Below, one piece after another: positions 6,963 through 15,372 of a DNA stretch of 64,000 nt (position 1 is the first letter of the stretch; the number at the start of each line of letters is the position of its first letter). A model generated the notes under the pieces. That model ran no database searches, was not told the origin of the DNA, and saw only the letters and a program-made list of their open reading frames with translations. The DNA is taken from NCBI RefSeq assembly GCF_000953825.1, contig NZ_BBUL01000084.1, forward strand, positions 47,128 to 111,127, given 5' to 3'. The position numbers and the translations under genes were made by a program. The DNA is from Cellvibrio sp. OA-2007 (GTDB lineage Bacteria > Pseudomonadota > Gammaproteobacteria > Pseudomonadales > Cellvibrionaceae).

Positions 6963-7358
6963 ATGAAAGGCAATCCGGTTGTTCACTTCGAAATTTATGT
7001 TCATGACATTGAAAGAGCGAAAGCGTTTTACGAAAATATATTTGATATTACGCTTGAACAAATTCAATCACCAATTCCAGAAATGGACATGGAAATGTGG
7101 GCATTCCCAATGGATAAAGAGGCGCCTATGAGCAGTTATGGTGCTGGAGGTATGCTTGTTAAAATGGAAGGTTTTGAACCTGGTGGCAGCGGAACGTTAG
7201 TCTATTTTGGGTGTGATGACTGCGCCATACAGGCAGCTAGAGCTGAAAAATTTGGCGGCAGCTTATTCCAAGAAAAAACATCTATTGGTGAGCACGGGTT
7301 CTGCGCTTTAGCACGTGACACTGAGGGAAATTTAATTGGCTTTCACTCAATGGCATAG
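6963..7358 (+). CDS. VOC (glyoxalase/bleomycin-resistance) family protein
   Basis: 131 residues with a strong AGGAGAG RBS before ATG 6963. One vicinal-oxygen-chelate module is visible: VVHFEIYVHDIERAKAFYEN at the N-terminus (metal ligand His8 or equivalent), a central GGMLVKMEGF strand, and C-terminal ARDTEGNLIGFHS with the usual Glu ligand near residue 125. The family includes glyoxalases, dioxygenases and antibiotic-binding proteins; the substrate cannot be read from sequence. VOC proteins are common integron cassette cargo, which fits the two flanking attC-like sites. Confidence 0.88.
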   Translation: MKGNPVVHFEIYVHDIERAKAFYENIFDITLEQIQSPIPEMDMEMWAFPMDKEAPMSSYGAGGMLVKMEGFEPGGSGTLVYFGCDDCAIQAARAEKFGGSLFQEKTSIGEHGFCALARDTEGNLIGFHSMA

Positions 7359-7360
7359 GG

Positions 7361-7470
7361 CCTAAAGAGCAATCAAAAAGATGGTTTTTAAATTGTTTTT
7401 TGCCACTTTGTTTAGCTCCACTTTATGGGAAAGTCGCAATTTAAAAACCTCCATTTATCGCAACGTCACA
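7361..7470 (+). other. attC-like palindrome with degenerate right core
   Basis: GGTTTTTAAATTG (7383-7395) and CAATTTAAAAACC (7437-7449) are perfect 13-bp complements. They are flanked by CCTAAAGAGCAATC on the left and ATCGCAACGTCAC on the right, occupying the positions of R''/L'' and L'/R'. The right core reads GTCAC rather than GTTAGGC. The size (about 110 bp) and placement between two cassette-like genes match the site at 5922. Confidence 0.5.
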
Positions 7471-7481
7471 TTTAATCAGGA

Positions 7482-8156
7482 ATGAAGATTGTGCAATTTT
7501 TTGAAGATGGCTGTGAAATTGTTAAAGACTTCATTTCAGAAAATTGGCGTTCCACAATTCTTAACGAAATAGAAGCTTCAGCAGTTTCAACTGAGGTTGG
7601 TGGCGTTAGAAATATCAATAGAAAATTGAAAACGGTAGCTGAATATCTCAACTCTATTGAGTTTAAGGAAAAAGCATGCGCCTTTATTCCTGCAAGTGCC
7701 CAACTAGTAAGGGCGATACTTTTCAATAAATCACCTCAATCAAATTGGTTTGTAACTTGGCACCAAGATAAAACAGTCGCTGTTTCAAGTAAATTTGAGG
7801 AGCCTGGTTGGGGAGCTTGGAGTGTAAAAGAAAATACTCTGCATGTTCAGCCTCCTTTGGCTGTTCTAGAGGGCATGGTTACCATACGCATTCATTTAGA
7901 TTCAACACCGAAAGAAAATGGTTGTTTAAAAGTTATTCCAAACAGCTACAAATTAGGTATATTAAATCCTGATCAAATAAACGAAGTGGTTGCTTCCGAA
8001 AAGGCCCATTATTGTGAGGCTGAAAAATGTGCTGCTCTTATAATGCGCCCACATTTGCTACATGCTTCTAGTAAGAGCTCTGAGCCAAGTAATAGACGTG
8101 TGCTACATTTTGAATTTAGTAATTGGAAATTACCAAGTGCAGTGTGTTGGGGCTGA
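7482..8156 (+). CDS. Phytanoyl-CoA dioxygenase (PhyH) family oxygenase
   Basis: 224 residues. The central part WFVTWHQDKTVAV carries the HxD iron ligands, followed by a GWGAWSVKENTLHVQPP segment. MVTIRIHLD, NGCLKVIPNSYKLG and the distal RPHLLHASS (third His) follow, with a later Arg (NRRVLHFEF) for 2-oxoglutarate. This is the PhyH-type Fe(II)/2OG dioxygenase layout. It probably hydroxylates a small molecule; substrate unknown. AT-rich composition and the attC-like element before it suggest a cassette gene. It is the last member of the array. Confidence 0.8.
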   Translation: MKIVQFFEDGCEIVKDFISENWRSTILNEIEASAVSTEVGGVRNINRKLKTVAEYLNSIEFKEKACAFIPASAQLVRAILFNKSPQSNWFVTWHQDKTVAVSSKFEEPGWGAWSVKENTLHVQPPLAVLEGMVTIRIHLDSTPKENGCLKVIPNSYKLGILNPDQINEVVASEKAHYCEAEKCAALIMRPHLLHASSKSSEPSNRRVLHFEFSNWKLPSAVCWG

Positions 8157-8193
8157 AATGCGAAGCTCTGGGATTTTCTTTGCCATCGCATTT
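8156..8193 (+). terminator. Possible terminator after the PhyH gene
   Basis: AAATGCGA (8156-8163) pairs with TCGCATTT (8186-8193) and is followed by TTAATTT. The loop is 22 nt, so strength is uncertain. Confidence 0.4.
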
Positions 8194-8258
8194 TTAATTT
8201 AGGTATTGATTGTCTATCGATTGGTTACGTGAAGGTTTTGAATCGCTATCTGAAGCAA

Positions 8259-8295
8259 TGTTATGTTGCGGTTCGTTCCTCACCGGAAACCTACG
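8259..8295. repeat. REP-like palindrome, copy 1
   Basis: TGTTATGTTGCGGTTCGTTC followed by CTCACCGGAAACCTACG. A near-identical copy lies at 17881-17916. The stem TTGCGGT/ACCGGAA differs from copy 2 (TTGGGGT/ACCCCAA) by changes that partly preserve pairing. Confidence 0.6.
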
Positions 8296-8374
8296 CAAGT
8301 GCCGACACTGGTTGCTGACTGAACGTTGCCGCGATGTGTGAGATGCTTTTTCCAACGTGACAAGGAATAAATGG

Positions 8375-8662
8375 ATGATTAATGAGTTAAGGTTATTTTT
8401 GGCGGTGCTGTTGTTTTGTCTTGGGATCTATCTGGTCTGGGATTTATGTTCAGCTGGATTTGACCTTATTATTTTGGTTTCATCTCTGCTTTGTTTCGTT
8501 GTGGCTCATTATATTAAACCAAAGCCTGACGATAGGGATGACTCATCGGTAGTGTTGGATGTGTTGGATTTTATCGTTGATATTCCGTTCAGGGCGATTT
8601 CCATTTTTCTTAGGGCGATAAGCAAACCATTTAAAGGCGATGCTGGCGGTTTTGATTTGTAG
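8375..8662 (+). CDS. Small membrane protein, unrecognised
   Basis: 95 residues from ATG 8375, chosen over GTG 8357 because AAGGA (8361-8366) lies at proper spacing. Two hydrophobic helices (about residues 5-22 and 27-42) are followed by a charged KPKPDDRDD loop and an amphipathic or membrane-associated C-terminal half (VLDFIVDIPFRAISIFLRAI). Function unknown. It is separated from the preceding gene by about 220 bp that contain a REP-like repeat, so it is probably outside the cassette array. Confidence 0.6.
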   Translation: MINELRLFLAVLLFCLGIYLVWDLCSAGFDLIILVSSLLCFVVAHYIKPKPDDRDDSSVVLDVLDFIVDIPFRAISIFLRAISKPFKGDAGGFDL

Positions 8663-8735
8663 GGGGATTAAATTGAATGCCAAAAAAATCGCCTTTTTAA
8701 TAATATCTTGCGGAAAAAACAGGCAAGGCTGAGAT

Positions 8736-9107
8736 TCATTCAGCAGCGTTAATAAATTTCACCGGCTTCTCCCACACCGCTAACACCACGCAACCTTCCT
8801 CGCTGAAAATTTCATGGCTGCTGGTAGCGGGATTAATTAAAAAAGTACCTGCGTGGTAGTGGCCGCGTTCGTCGCGTTGGCTGCCGCGCAGGATTAATAA
8901 AAATTCCATACCCACATGCAAGTGGCGGGGAATGTGCGCGCCGGGTTGGTAGCGGAGCAGGGCGCAGGAACATCCTTGTGCTGGATCCCCGTGTAGGGGC
9001 AGCATGTCCACTCCTTTGCGAAAGCCCTGCCAATTCAAAGTGTGCGCATCAAAATCCATCGACATTACATTTTCCCACACCAATTTTTTTCCTGCGTGTT
9101 CCTCCAT
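8736..9107 (-). CDS. Cupin-domain protein (ChrR-like)
   Basis: 123 residues, AGGAG RBS before ATG 9107. A single cupin fold: motif 1 PGAHIPRHLHVGMEFLLILRG has His, His and Glu metal ligands, followed by GTFLINPATSSHEIFSEEG with a motif-2 His. The cupin part resembles the C-terminal domain of ChrR anti-sigma factors, but no zinc-binding anti-sigma domain is present. So it is more likely a small metalloenzyme or sensor for the catabolic operon. It is last in the operon, and its RBS overlaps the end of the hydrolase gene at 9111. Confidence 0.8.
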   Translation of the reverse strand: MEEHAGKKLVWENVMSMDFDAHTLNWQGFRKGVDMLPLHGDPAQGCSCALLRYQPGAHIPRHLHVGMEFLLILRGSQRDERGHYHAGTFLINPATSSHEIFSEEGCVVLAVWEKPVKFINAAE

Positions 9108-9110
9108 GTG

Positions 9111-9800
9111 TTACTCCTGGCGTTCCAGTGCGGCGAGTAAATCGGTTGAGCTGGCGACGGCGCCGAATACGCCGCCTTGCATATGAATCATGGCAAGTGC
9201 TGCTTGGTGATTGGCGGGGTCGGTCGCGGCGCAGCAATCGCTGAGCAATACGCATTCAAATCCACGATCATTTGCCTCGCGCATGGTGGTGTGTACACAC
9301 ACATCGGTGGTGATGCCGGTGAGAATTAAATTGCGAATTTTTTTGGTGTGTAAAACCATTTCCAAATCGGTTGCATAAAAAGAACCTTTGCCGGGTTTGT
9401 CGATAATCACTTCACCCGCGATGGGCGCAAGTTCAGGAATAATTTCCCAGCCGGGTTCACCGCGAATCAATATTTTTCCGCAGGGGCCATCATCGCCAAT
9501 GCCCGCGCCAATCTGGCGCGAGCGCCAGCGTTTGTTTGCGGGCAAATCGGCGAGGTCGGGGCGGTGGCCTTCGCGGGTGTGGATGATATGAAAACCGGCG
9601 GCGCGCATCGCCGGTAATAATTTCCGCAGGGGTTCAATCGGCGCGCGGGTCAGGTTGATGTCGTAACCCATGCTATCTACATAACCGCCTTTGCCGCAAA
9701 AATCCGTTTGCATATCGATAATAACGAGCGCGGTATTGTCGGGGCGCAGGTCGCCATCATAAGGCCATGGGTAAGGTGTGCTGTCCAAATAAATCGTCAT
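9111..9800 (-). CDS. Isochorismatase-fold cysteine hydrolase, biuret-amidohydrolase-like
   Basis: 229 residues. The catalytic triad of the family is readable: Asp29 (VIIDMQTDF), Lys135 ([10 protein letters not shown]) and Cys168 ([11 protein letters not shown]). The N-terminal stretch [20 protein letters not shown] and the [20 protein letters not shown] region recall biuret amidohydrolases (BiuH); related enzymes act on ureido amides such as ureidoacrylate or triuret. It should release ammonia from a small amide in the cytoplasm. A paralogue lies at 11451-12137, with the permease between them. The substrate assignment is inference. Confidence 0.8.
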   Translation of the reverse strand: MTIYLDSTPYPWPYDGDLRPDNTALVIIDMQTDFCGKGGYVDSMGYDINLTRAPIEPLRKLLPAMRAAGFHIIHTREGHRPDLADLPANKRWRSRQIGAGIGDDGPCGKILIRGEPGWEIIPELAPIAGEVIIDKPGKGSFYATDLEMVLHTKKIRNLILTGITTDVCVHTTMREANDRGFECVLLSDCCAATDPANHQAALAMIHMQGGVFGAVASSTDLLAALERQE

Positions 9801-9809
9801 GATGGCTCC

Positions 9810-11399
9810 TTAGTGCGCGGGCTCGATAACATCGGTCGCATGGTTTTCTTGCGGCGCGATGCTGGATACCACGCTGAATTTTGCGCACGCAAATAACACC
9901 CCGGCCACTGCAAGATAAGCGAAAGCAACTGTGGGTGACTCGGCTATGCCAATCTCCTCACCGTGCATTAATCCGAAAAAGGTCAGCGCGGCACTGGCGC
10001 AGGCAAACAGCCCGGCTTTCACAAAACTGCGGTCGATAATAAATGCGGTAATCGCCCCGAGCATCAAGCCGCCTAGAATGGCGCCGCCGCCCAATACCGA
10101 TAAACCTTCATAGAGCACGCCGTTTTGCGCGAGCTTATCCAAGCCCACGGCGGCAGCATTGGTGCCTGCGGCGCCGAGCACATTATCAATTTGCAATTTG
10201 CCCCAAGCGGCGAGGTGCGGCATAAGCGACACAATAATTGCTGGCGCGTGAGATTTGGGTGTCTCCTGAAAAGCCTGGGAGCCAATCAGCATGCCTATGT
10301 AGAGCAGGATGGGCGAGATGGCGACCAGCGGAATCGCCGAGGAAAACACCGCGATAATGCCCAGCCAGCACAACACTAACACCGCTATTCCCGTCACTGC
10401 CGAATAACCAATACCGCCGCCCATGGATTTCCAGCCGGGGTGGCCAATATAAACCGCGTTGATAAACGGGTTGCCCATGCAGCAGCCGATCAAACTGATT
10501 ACGCCGTCGGCGGTGAGTACGCGGGTAGTGGGGTAGCTATCGCCCGCCACTGCGGCGCTCTCGACGTTATCCATGGCTTCAACCAAGTCATAGATACCGA
10601 AGGGAATTGCCGTCACCAGAATGATTCCAATAAATTCAAAGCCGGAAAATACGTGGTCAACTGCAGGTAGCGGGACGGAAAAACCAAAACTGGTGAGCGA
10701 TTGGGTGAGGCCTGCCAATGAGAGGCCGCCAAAGTTGAGGCCGATTGCAGTAGAGCCCCAGGCGATTAAGGTGCCCACGGCGATGGCGACCAGCCCGGCG
10801 GGTATGCCTTTAAAGTAGCGCACACCGCCAAACCAGCTCAATAAAATAATTGCAAAACAGACCAGCCCGATCACCGGGGTCATAAACATTTCCAGCGCGG
10901 GGCGCAGCGAAATAAACGCGATCGACACCCCGGCAAGCGTGCCAAGCAAGGCGGCGCGCGGGGTAATTTTGCGGATGTAGGGCGCGATGTAGCCGCCGAT
11001 CATCAACACAAAACTCTGCACAAAAACCCAGGTCAAGCCCGCCTCCCAACCTTTGATCGGGTCGCCGGTGGTGAGGCTGATGGGCAGCATAATCACAAAT
11101 ACCACCACAAACATGTGCGGCACGCTGATGCCCGAAGGCAGGGCGCAGACATCGGTGCGCCCGGTTTGCTGCGCGAGTTTGTAGGCGAGGTAGGCGTAGT
11201 AACTGGTGCTGAGAAACATCATCAGCCCCACGGCGGGCAGGATGCGGCCAAACACTATGTCGTCCGGCATCTGCAGTACAAAACGCAGCAGTGCGGTGAG
11301 CACCAGCAGATTTACCAAAATATTGGTGCCAAAACCAAACAGGGCATTCCAGTCGCCCGGTTTCCAGAGTTTTACCGCTGTGTTGATGGTGCTATTCAT
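9810..11399 (-). CDS. NCS2/AGZA-type nucleobase permease
   Basis: 529 residues, about 12-14 hydrophobic helices, no signal peptide, AGGAG RBS. Features such as ALPSGISVPHMFVVVFVIML, the ITPRAALLGTLAGVSIAF loop and the GIYDLVEAMDNVESAAVAGD segment are those of the xanthine/uracil/purine permease superfamily (AzgA-like branch). It sits 9 nt from the downstream hydrolase gene and 51 nt from the upstream one. It probably imports the compound that the two flanking cysteine hydrolases break down, a heterocycle or ureide (inference). Confidence 0.8.
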   Translation of the reverse strand: MNSTINTAVKLWKPGDWNALFGFGTNILVNLLVLTALLRFVLQMPDDIVFGRILPAVGLMMFLSTSYYAYLAYKLAQQTGRTDVCALPSGISVPHMFVVVFVIMLPISLTTGDPIKGWEAGLTWVFVQSFVLMIGGYIAPYIRKITPRAALLGTLAGVSIAFISLRPALEMFMTPVIGLVCFAIILLSWFGGVRYFKGIPAGLVAIAVGTLIAWGSTAIGLNFGGLSLAGLTQSLTSFGFSVPLPAVDHVFSGFEFIGIILVTAIPFGIYDLVEAMDNVESAAVAGDSYPTTRVLTADGVISLIGCCMGNPFINAVYIGHPGWKSMGGGIGYSAVTGIAVLVLCWLGIIAVFSSAIPLVAISPILLYIGMLIGSQAFQETPKSHAPAIIVSLMPHLAAWGKLQIDNVLGAAGTNAAAVGLDKLAQNGVLYEGLSVLGGGAILGGLMLGAITAFIIDRSFVKAGLFACASAALTFFGLMHGEEIGIAESPTVAFAYLAVAGVLFACAKFSVVSSIAPQENHATDVIEPAH

Positions 11400-11450
11400 G
11401 GTCTTGTCCGCTCCTGTTTGTAATGTGGGCTAGCAAGGATCTAAAACTGG

Positions 11451-12137
11451 TTATGACATGCTGACGGAGTGTTCGGATGAGAGCGCGGCAACCACCGCTG
11501 CACTATCGCTCACCCAGCCAAAAATCCCGCCCTGCGCTGACACCATGGCCAAGGCAACGCGGTGGAATTCGGGGAAGTAGGAGGCGCAGGCATCACTGAT
11601 GACAATGCAGCGATAGCCCCGGTCATTACCCTCGCGCACCGTGGTATGCACGCACACTTCGGTAGTGACGCCGCATACCAGCAGGTTTTCAATGCGCTGC
11701 TCCTTCAGCACATCGCCCAGTTCAGTGCGATAAAAAGCACCTTTGCCGGGTTTATCGATAATGATTTCGCCCTTGATGGGTGCCAGCTCCGGAATAATCC
11801 CGTGGCCGGGTTCACCGCGAATCAGAATCCGCCCCATAGGCCCGAGGCTGCCAATGCGCAGCTCCGGTTTACCGCGCATCACCTTGGCGGGCGGGGCATC
11901 GCTTAAATCCGGCAAATGCCCTTCGCGGGTGTGAATAACCAACATGCCCAGCGCGCGCGCGGCGGCGAGCAGTGTTTGGCAGGGTGCGATGGCTGAGCGC
12001 AGCAGGCTCACATCGTTCCCTAAGCTCGCGCCAAAACCACCGGGTTCGAGAAAATCGCGCTGCATATCGATAATCACCAGCGCGGAGCGGCTCAGGTCGA
12101 GATCAATTGCTTCGGGGTGTGCGCTCAGGCTGATCAT
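11451..12137 (-). CDS. Second isochorismatase-fold cysteine hydrolase (paralogue)
   Basis: 228 residues. The triad is Asp24 (VIIDMQRDF), Lys129 ([10 protein letters not shown]) and Cys162 ([11 protein letters not shown]). Long stretches match the downstream paralogue ([32 protein letters not shown]), but the N-terminus is shorter and the RSR segment is replaced by [13 protein letters not shown], so the substrate pocket differs. Two related amidases in one operon suggest sequential hydrolysis, for example triuret then biuret, or ring-opened purine or pyrimidine products; this is inference. GAGG RBS before ATG 12137. Confidence 0.8.
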   Translation of the reverse strand: MISLSAHPEAIDLDLSRSALVIIDMQRDFLEPGGFGASLGNDVSLLRSAIAPCQTLLAAARALGMLVIHTREGHLPDLSDAPPAKVMRGKPELRIGSLGPMGRILIRGEPGHGIIPELAPIKGEIIIDKPGKGAFYRTELGDVLKEQRIENLLVCGVTTEVCVHTTVREGNDRGYRCIVISDACASYFPEFHRVALAMVSAQGGIFGWVSDSAAVVAALSSEHSVSMS

Positions 12138-12157
12138 GGGTGAACCTCACATTCGGC

Positions 12158-12919
12158 TTAAAAAATCCACTTCACCATCAACTCGGGAAAGTTTTCATCA
12201 ACACCATCGATGCCGAACTTGTTGCGCCAGATCTGGTATTCGATGCCCGCCTGAAATACACCGGGTGAATCCATCAGCGAGCCTACATCTAACAGCAGGC
12301 GCGGTTGGGTGATGATGTTGTCCTCGCTTGGGCCTACATCCCAGGCGTAATCGAAGAAACCTTCAAAGCTGAATTTCGCCTTGCCAATAGCAAAGGGCAT
12401 ACCCCATGCCAGAGTGATTTGCTGGCCGGTATCAGTACCGAAGCTGACCTCGTTGCGCGCATACCAGTTAATCTGGAAAAAATTGAATTTGGGCAACTTG
12501 AGATCCACCGCCAAGCCGTACAGATAGGTGTGAAATCCTTCACCTATTTCGGCGGTGGTGGTGATCAGAACATCCTGAATAATGCCTGCCGATAAATCTT
12601 TGCCTGTCATTTTTCCAAAGCTCAGGCGCGGGGAAATCTCGCCATAAAAACCGGTTTGGGTCAGTTCTCCGGTGCGGTCGGGGTTGGTGATATCCACAAA
12701 GAAAAAGTTGTCGCCGTATTTCCAGCCGCTGGCATGCTCCAGCGTAATCAGGCTGCGCTCCTCATCGCCCAGCTCATACTCAGTGCCATAGTGGTACTGC
12801 AAATTGGTGCTGCTCCAGCGGGCATCTGCCTGAGCCTGCATTGCTGTCAGGCCGAGCGGAATCAATAAACTGGCAAACACAGTGGTGCAGCGGCGCGTTA
12901 GCGGGGGCAACTGGGGCAT
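12158..12919 (-). CDS. Tsx-like nucleoside-specific outer-membrane channel
   Basis: 253 residues, signal peptide ending AQA/D at about 32. The mature protein begins RWSSTNLQYHYGTEYELG and has about 12 amphipathic strands ending in LMVKWIF, as in the Tsx/OmpK family of nucleoside channels. As first gene of the operon it supplies outer-membrane entry for the substrate imported by the NCS2 permease, supporting a nucleobase-like or ureide compound. Its 5' side carries the palindromic operator at 12964-12975. Confidence 0.8.
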   Translation of the reverse strand: MPQLPPLTRRCTTVFASLLIPLGLTAMQAQADARWSSTNLQYHYGTEYELGDEERSLITLEHASGWKYGDNFFFVDITNPDRTGELTQTGFYGEISPRLSFGKMTGKDLSAGIIQDVLITTTAEIGEGFHTYLYGLAVDLKLPKFNFFQINWYARNEVSFGTDTGQQITLAWGMPFAIGKAKFSFEGFFDYAWDVGPSEDNIITQPRLLLDVGSLMDSPGVFQAGIEYQIWRNKFGIDGVDENFPELMVKWIF

Positions 12920-13261
12920 GGCGATATCCTCACTGGTGGTCTTTGGGATTTTTTGTAAACAATGTTGTATACAACGATGTGTTTAGCATTAGCTGTGCCA
13001 GCTTAAAAAATAAACGCTGGGTGAGATCCTAAGTTGATGAAATATTGATGGTTTTCGCTGGAGCTAGGGCGGTGATACGGGTTAAAAAACGCGAGGTTCG
13101 GCACTTGCCCAGCACTAAAGCAATGCTTTGCAGCTAGCTGCTGCACCGCTTGAGTGCGGTGGTGGGCTGGTTTACAAGGGCTGGAGCCTCGCCTACCATG
13201 GATTAACAGGGGGCTTGCCCCGCACGATTAGTCATCGGTTTAACCGACGGAGCATCTTCTT
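12920..13261. other. Divergent control region, tsx-like operon / gntR
   Basis: 342 bp without a gene. It contains the 12-bp operator palindrome, a CACCGC/GCGGTG hairpin (about 13144-13161) and a GGGGC-TT-GCCCC hairpin (about 13211-13222) in the presumed 5' leader of the regulator. Confidence 0.5.
12964..12975. promoter_or_regulatory. Operator palindrome GTTGTATACAAC
   Basis: A perfect 12-bp palindrome about 45 bp upstream of the Tsx-like gene start. FadR/FCD-type GntR regulators commonly bind TTGTATACAA-like sites, and the gene for such a regulator diverges from this region. Likely the site through which the regulator represses the operon. Confidence 0.7.
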
Positions 13262-13936
13262 TTGACCACCCCAAAATCCGCTGCGCAACTGGTCTATGAC
13301 CAGCTCAAAAAAAAGATTATCGATTTTGAAATTTACCCCGGCACCCGCCTGACTGAATCGGAAATCGCCGAGGATTTTCAAGTCAGCCGCACCCCGGTAC
13401 GCGCCGCATTACAGCGTTTGGAGACTGAAGGCCAAATCACCATCATGCCCAAGCAGGGTTGTTTTGTGCGCTCGGTGGATATTGAAACCATCAGCCAATA
13501 TTACGATGTGCGCATCATGCTCGAAGCCAGCGCCGTCGAACTCGCCTGCAATCATATGGACGATGAAGATCTGGATGCATTGCAGGAAGATTGGAATGCA
13601 GAACGATTGGATGACGAATTGGATATGGAAGAAATCAAAGCGCGGGAAGAGGCATTTCACATAGGTATCGCCATCGGCAGCGGCAATCCGGTGCTCGCTA
13701 ATTATCTGCGCGATATCAACAACAATATTCGTATTTTGCGTCGTTTGGGTTTTCCCGACCGTCAATCGGTAATAGAAACCTGCGAAGAACATTTTGCGAT
13801 TTGCCAATTAATCCGCGACAAAAATAAAACCCAGGCGCGCAAAGCCATGACCAAACACATCAGCAAAAGCCAGGCCCTCGCCCGCAGTGTAACCTTGAGT
13901 CAATTACAGCAGGCGATTAAGCGGCATAAAGCTTAG
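13262..13936 (+). CDS. GntR-family (FCD subfamily) regulator
   Basis: 224 residues from a TTG start with GGAG about 8 nt upstream; no earlier ATG fits. The N-terminal winged helix-turn-helix is clear (YPGTRLTESEIAEDFQVSRT, PVRAALQRLETEG, then IMPKQGCFV). An all-helical FCD ligand domain follows from about residue 75 (YYDVRIMLEASAVELA ... FHIGIAIGSGN ... EEHFAICQLIRDKN), with acidic and His residues that usually bind metal and a carboxylated effector. Divergent from the hydrolase/permease operon, which it probably represses until substrate is present. Confidence 0.88.
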   Translation: MTTPKSAAQLVYDQLKKKIIDFEIYPGTRLTESEIAEDFQVSRTPVRAALQRLETEGQITIMPKQGCFVRSVDIETISQYYDVRIMLEASAVELACNHMDDEDLDALQEDWNAERLDDELDMEEIKAREEAFHIGIAIGSGNPVLANYLRDINNNIRILRRLGFPDRQSVIETCEEHFAICQLIRDKNKTQARKAMTKHISKSQALARSVTLSQLQQAIKRHKA

Positions 13937-13986
13937 AAATAGCGCGATTATTTGATCGGCAAAAAATTATTTTTTGAAGTTTATGG

Positions 13987-14454
13987 ATGAGATTTATGGC
14001 TGATGTAGTAATGAATTTTGGCGATGTCGCGCACGCCATCCAGCTTGCACTGGCGCCAGTATTTTTGCTTACCGGTATTGCCGGTTTGTTAAATGTAATG
14101 GCAGGGCGTCTTGCGCGTATTATCGATCGTGGGCGGAGCCTTACTGAACAGGAGTTGCCACCACATTTTGAAAATAATCCGGATATCTTTCAAAAAGAAT
14201 TGAGTCGTCTTGAACGGCGGCGTCGTTATGCCAGTTTAGCTATTACCGCCTGTACCTGTTCGGCCTTGTTTGTATGTACCGTTGTGGCAGTCATTTTTTT
14301 ACAGGTAATGTTGCAGGTAGAATTTAAATGGGTGATTAGCTTTTTGTTTACTGCTGCAACGCTAACCCTGGTGGTAGGGCTTGCCTATTTCTTGCGTGAA
14401 GTACACTTGGCAACCCGCACGGTGCGTATACAGGTTATCGCGCGGCAAAAGTAA
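13987..14454 (+). CDS. DUF2721 membrane protein
   Basis: 155 residues (or 152 from ATG 13996; both starts have weak purine-rich leaders). Three hydrophobic helices at about 15-38, 80-103 and 112-132. The loop LARIIDRGRSL and the RLERRRRYA segment are hallmarks of DUF2721, a family of small membrane proteins of unknown function. Apparently monocistronic. Confidence 0.82.
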   Translation: MRFMADVVMNFGDVAHAIQLALAPVFLLTGIAGLLNVMAGRLARIIDRGRSLTEQELPPHFENNPDIFQKELSRLERRRRYASLAITACTCSALFVCTVVAVIFLQVMLQVEFKWVISFLFTAATLTLVVGLAYFLREVHLATRTVRIQVIARQK

Positions 14455-14564
14455 ACGCGTCCTTATAGATTTGGCTGTTTAAGGATTATTTTACGGTGTT
14501 GTTATGTCGCGTGTAGTGGTACGGTGCTAGTTTTGGTTGGCATTTAACCAAAAAGGATAACAAC

Positions 14565-15317
14565 ATGGACTCTCTGCCTCCTGCTTCTACCGCCGACCTC
14601 AACAAAGCCAAAAAAAGCCAGTTTATCGCGCAGCCGATTTATGGAGGTTTTTCGCTGCTATTGCTGGTGGTTATTTTTATAACAATGCTTCCACATTATT
14701 TCAAGCTTTCCACTGCTCCAGCGAGTGTCCCGACTTCTTTTGTAGTGCATGGCGTCGTGTATTTAGCTTGGTTTGTCGTATTTGCCATTCAGTCAAATTT
14801 GGTATTTCTCAAGAAAACTGCAGTTCATAAACAGTTAGGCTATTGCAGTTTGGTTTTACTTGCTGCGTTAATTATTAGTGGTTCGCAAATACTTTATGGC
14901 GCAATGAGTGCCTATAATCCAAATTGGGATGCAGGGTTTTTGTATTCAAGAATTAGTTTGATCTGGGGTGTTTTGCATACATTTATCGCTTTCATTATTT
15001 TATGCAGCTTGGGATTTTTTTACCGCAAACAATTGCACCTGCATAAGCGCTTTATGCTGATGGCGACATTGACTATGATTCCTGCTTCCATCACGCGCAT
15101 TGCATTTATTGGTGTTATCCCTATTGATGGTACGCTGTTAACTTTATTGACGACTTATATATTATGGCTAACGCCAGTGGTAATAGACCGTTTGAGATTC
15201 AACGCAGTGCATTCTGTTTTTAAATGGGGTGTCCCTATTTATCTGGTGACACAAATATTTTGTATAGGATTTATGCCAACAACCGGACTTGGCCGAGCGA
15301 TTGCGTTTCCTTTTTAA
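14565..15317 (+). CDS. Seven-helix integral membrane protein, unrecognised
   Basis: 250 residues, AAGGATAACA leader before ATG 14565. A polar N-terminus is followed by about seven hydrophobic helices. Histidines lie near helix ends (MLPHYF, FVVHGVVY, KTAVHKQLGY, GVLHTFIAF, KQLHLHKRFML), a spacing seen in haem- or quinone-binding membrane proteins, though no family is identified with confidence. A strong bidirectional terminator follows. Confidence 0.7.
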   Translation: MDSLPPASTADLNKAKKSQFIAQPIYGGFSLLLLVVIFITMLPHYFKLSTAPASVPTSFVVHGVVYLAWFVVFAIQSNLVFLKKTAVHKQLGYCSLVLLAALIISGSQILYGAMSAYNPNWDAGFLYSRISLIWGVLHTFIAFIILCSLGFFYRKQLHLHKRFMLMATLTMIPASITRIAFIGVIPIDGTLLTLLTTYILWLTPVVIDRLRFNAVHSVFKWGVPIYLVTQIFCIGFMPTTGLGRAIAFPF

Positions 15318-15324
15318 TGTTTTC

Positions 15325-15364
15325 AAATTGCGCCCTATTTTGATGAGGGTAGGGCGCAATTTTT
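15325..15364. terminator. Bidirectional rho-independent terminator
   Basis: AAATTGCGCCCTA (15325-15337) pairs with TAGGGCGCAATTT (15350-15362), 13 bp with a T-tail on the + strand. It lies between convergent genes and can serve both this membrane protein gene and cydB. Confidence 0.85.
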
Positions 15365-15372
15365 ATGGTTTC

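Noticed and set aside
12920..13261. Riboswitch before the GntR gene
   Set aside because: Only small GC hairpins are present; no conserved aptamer core could be recognised.
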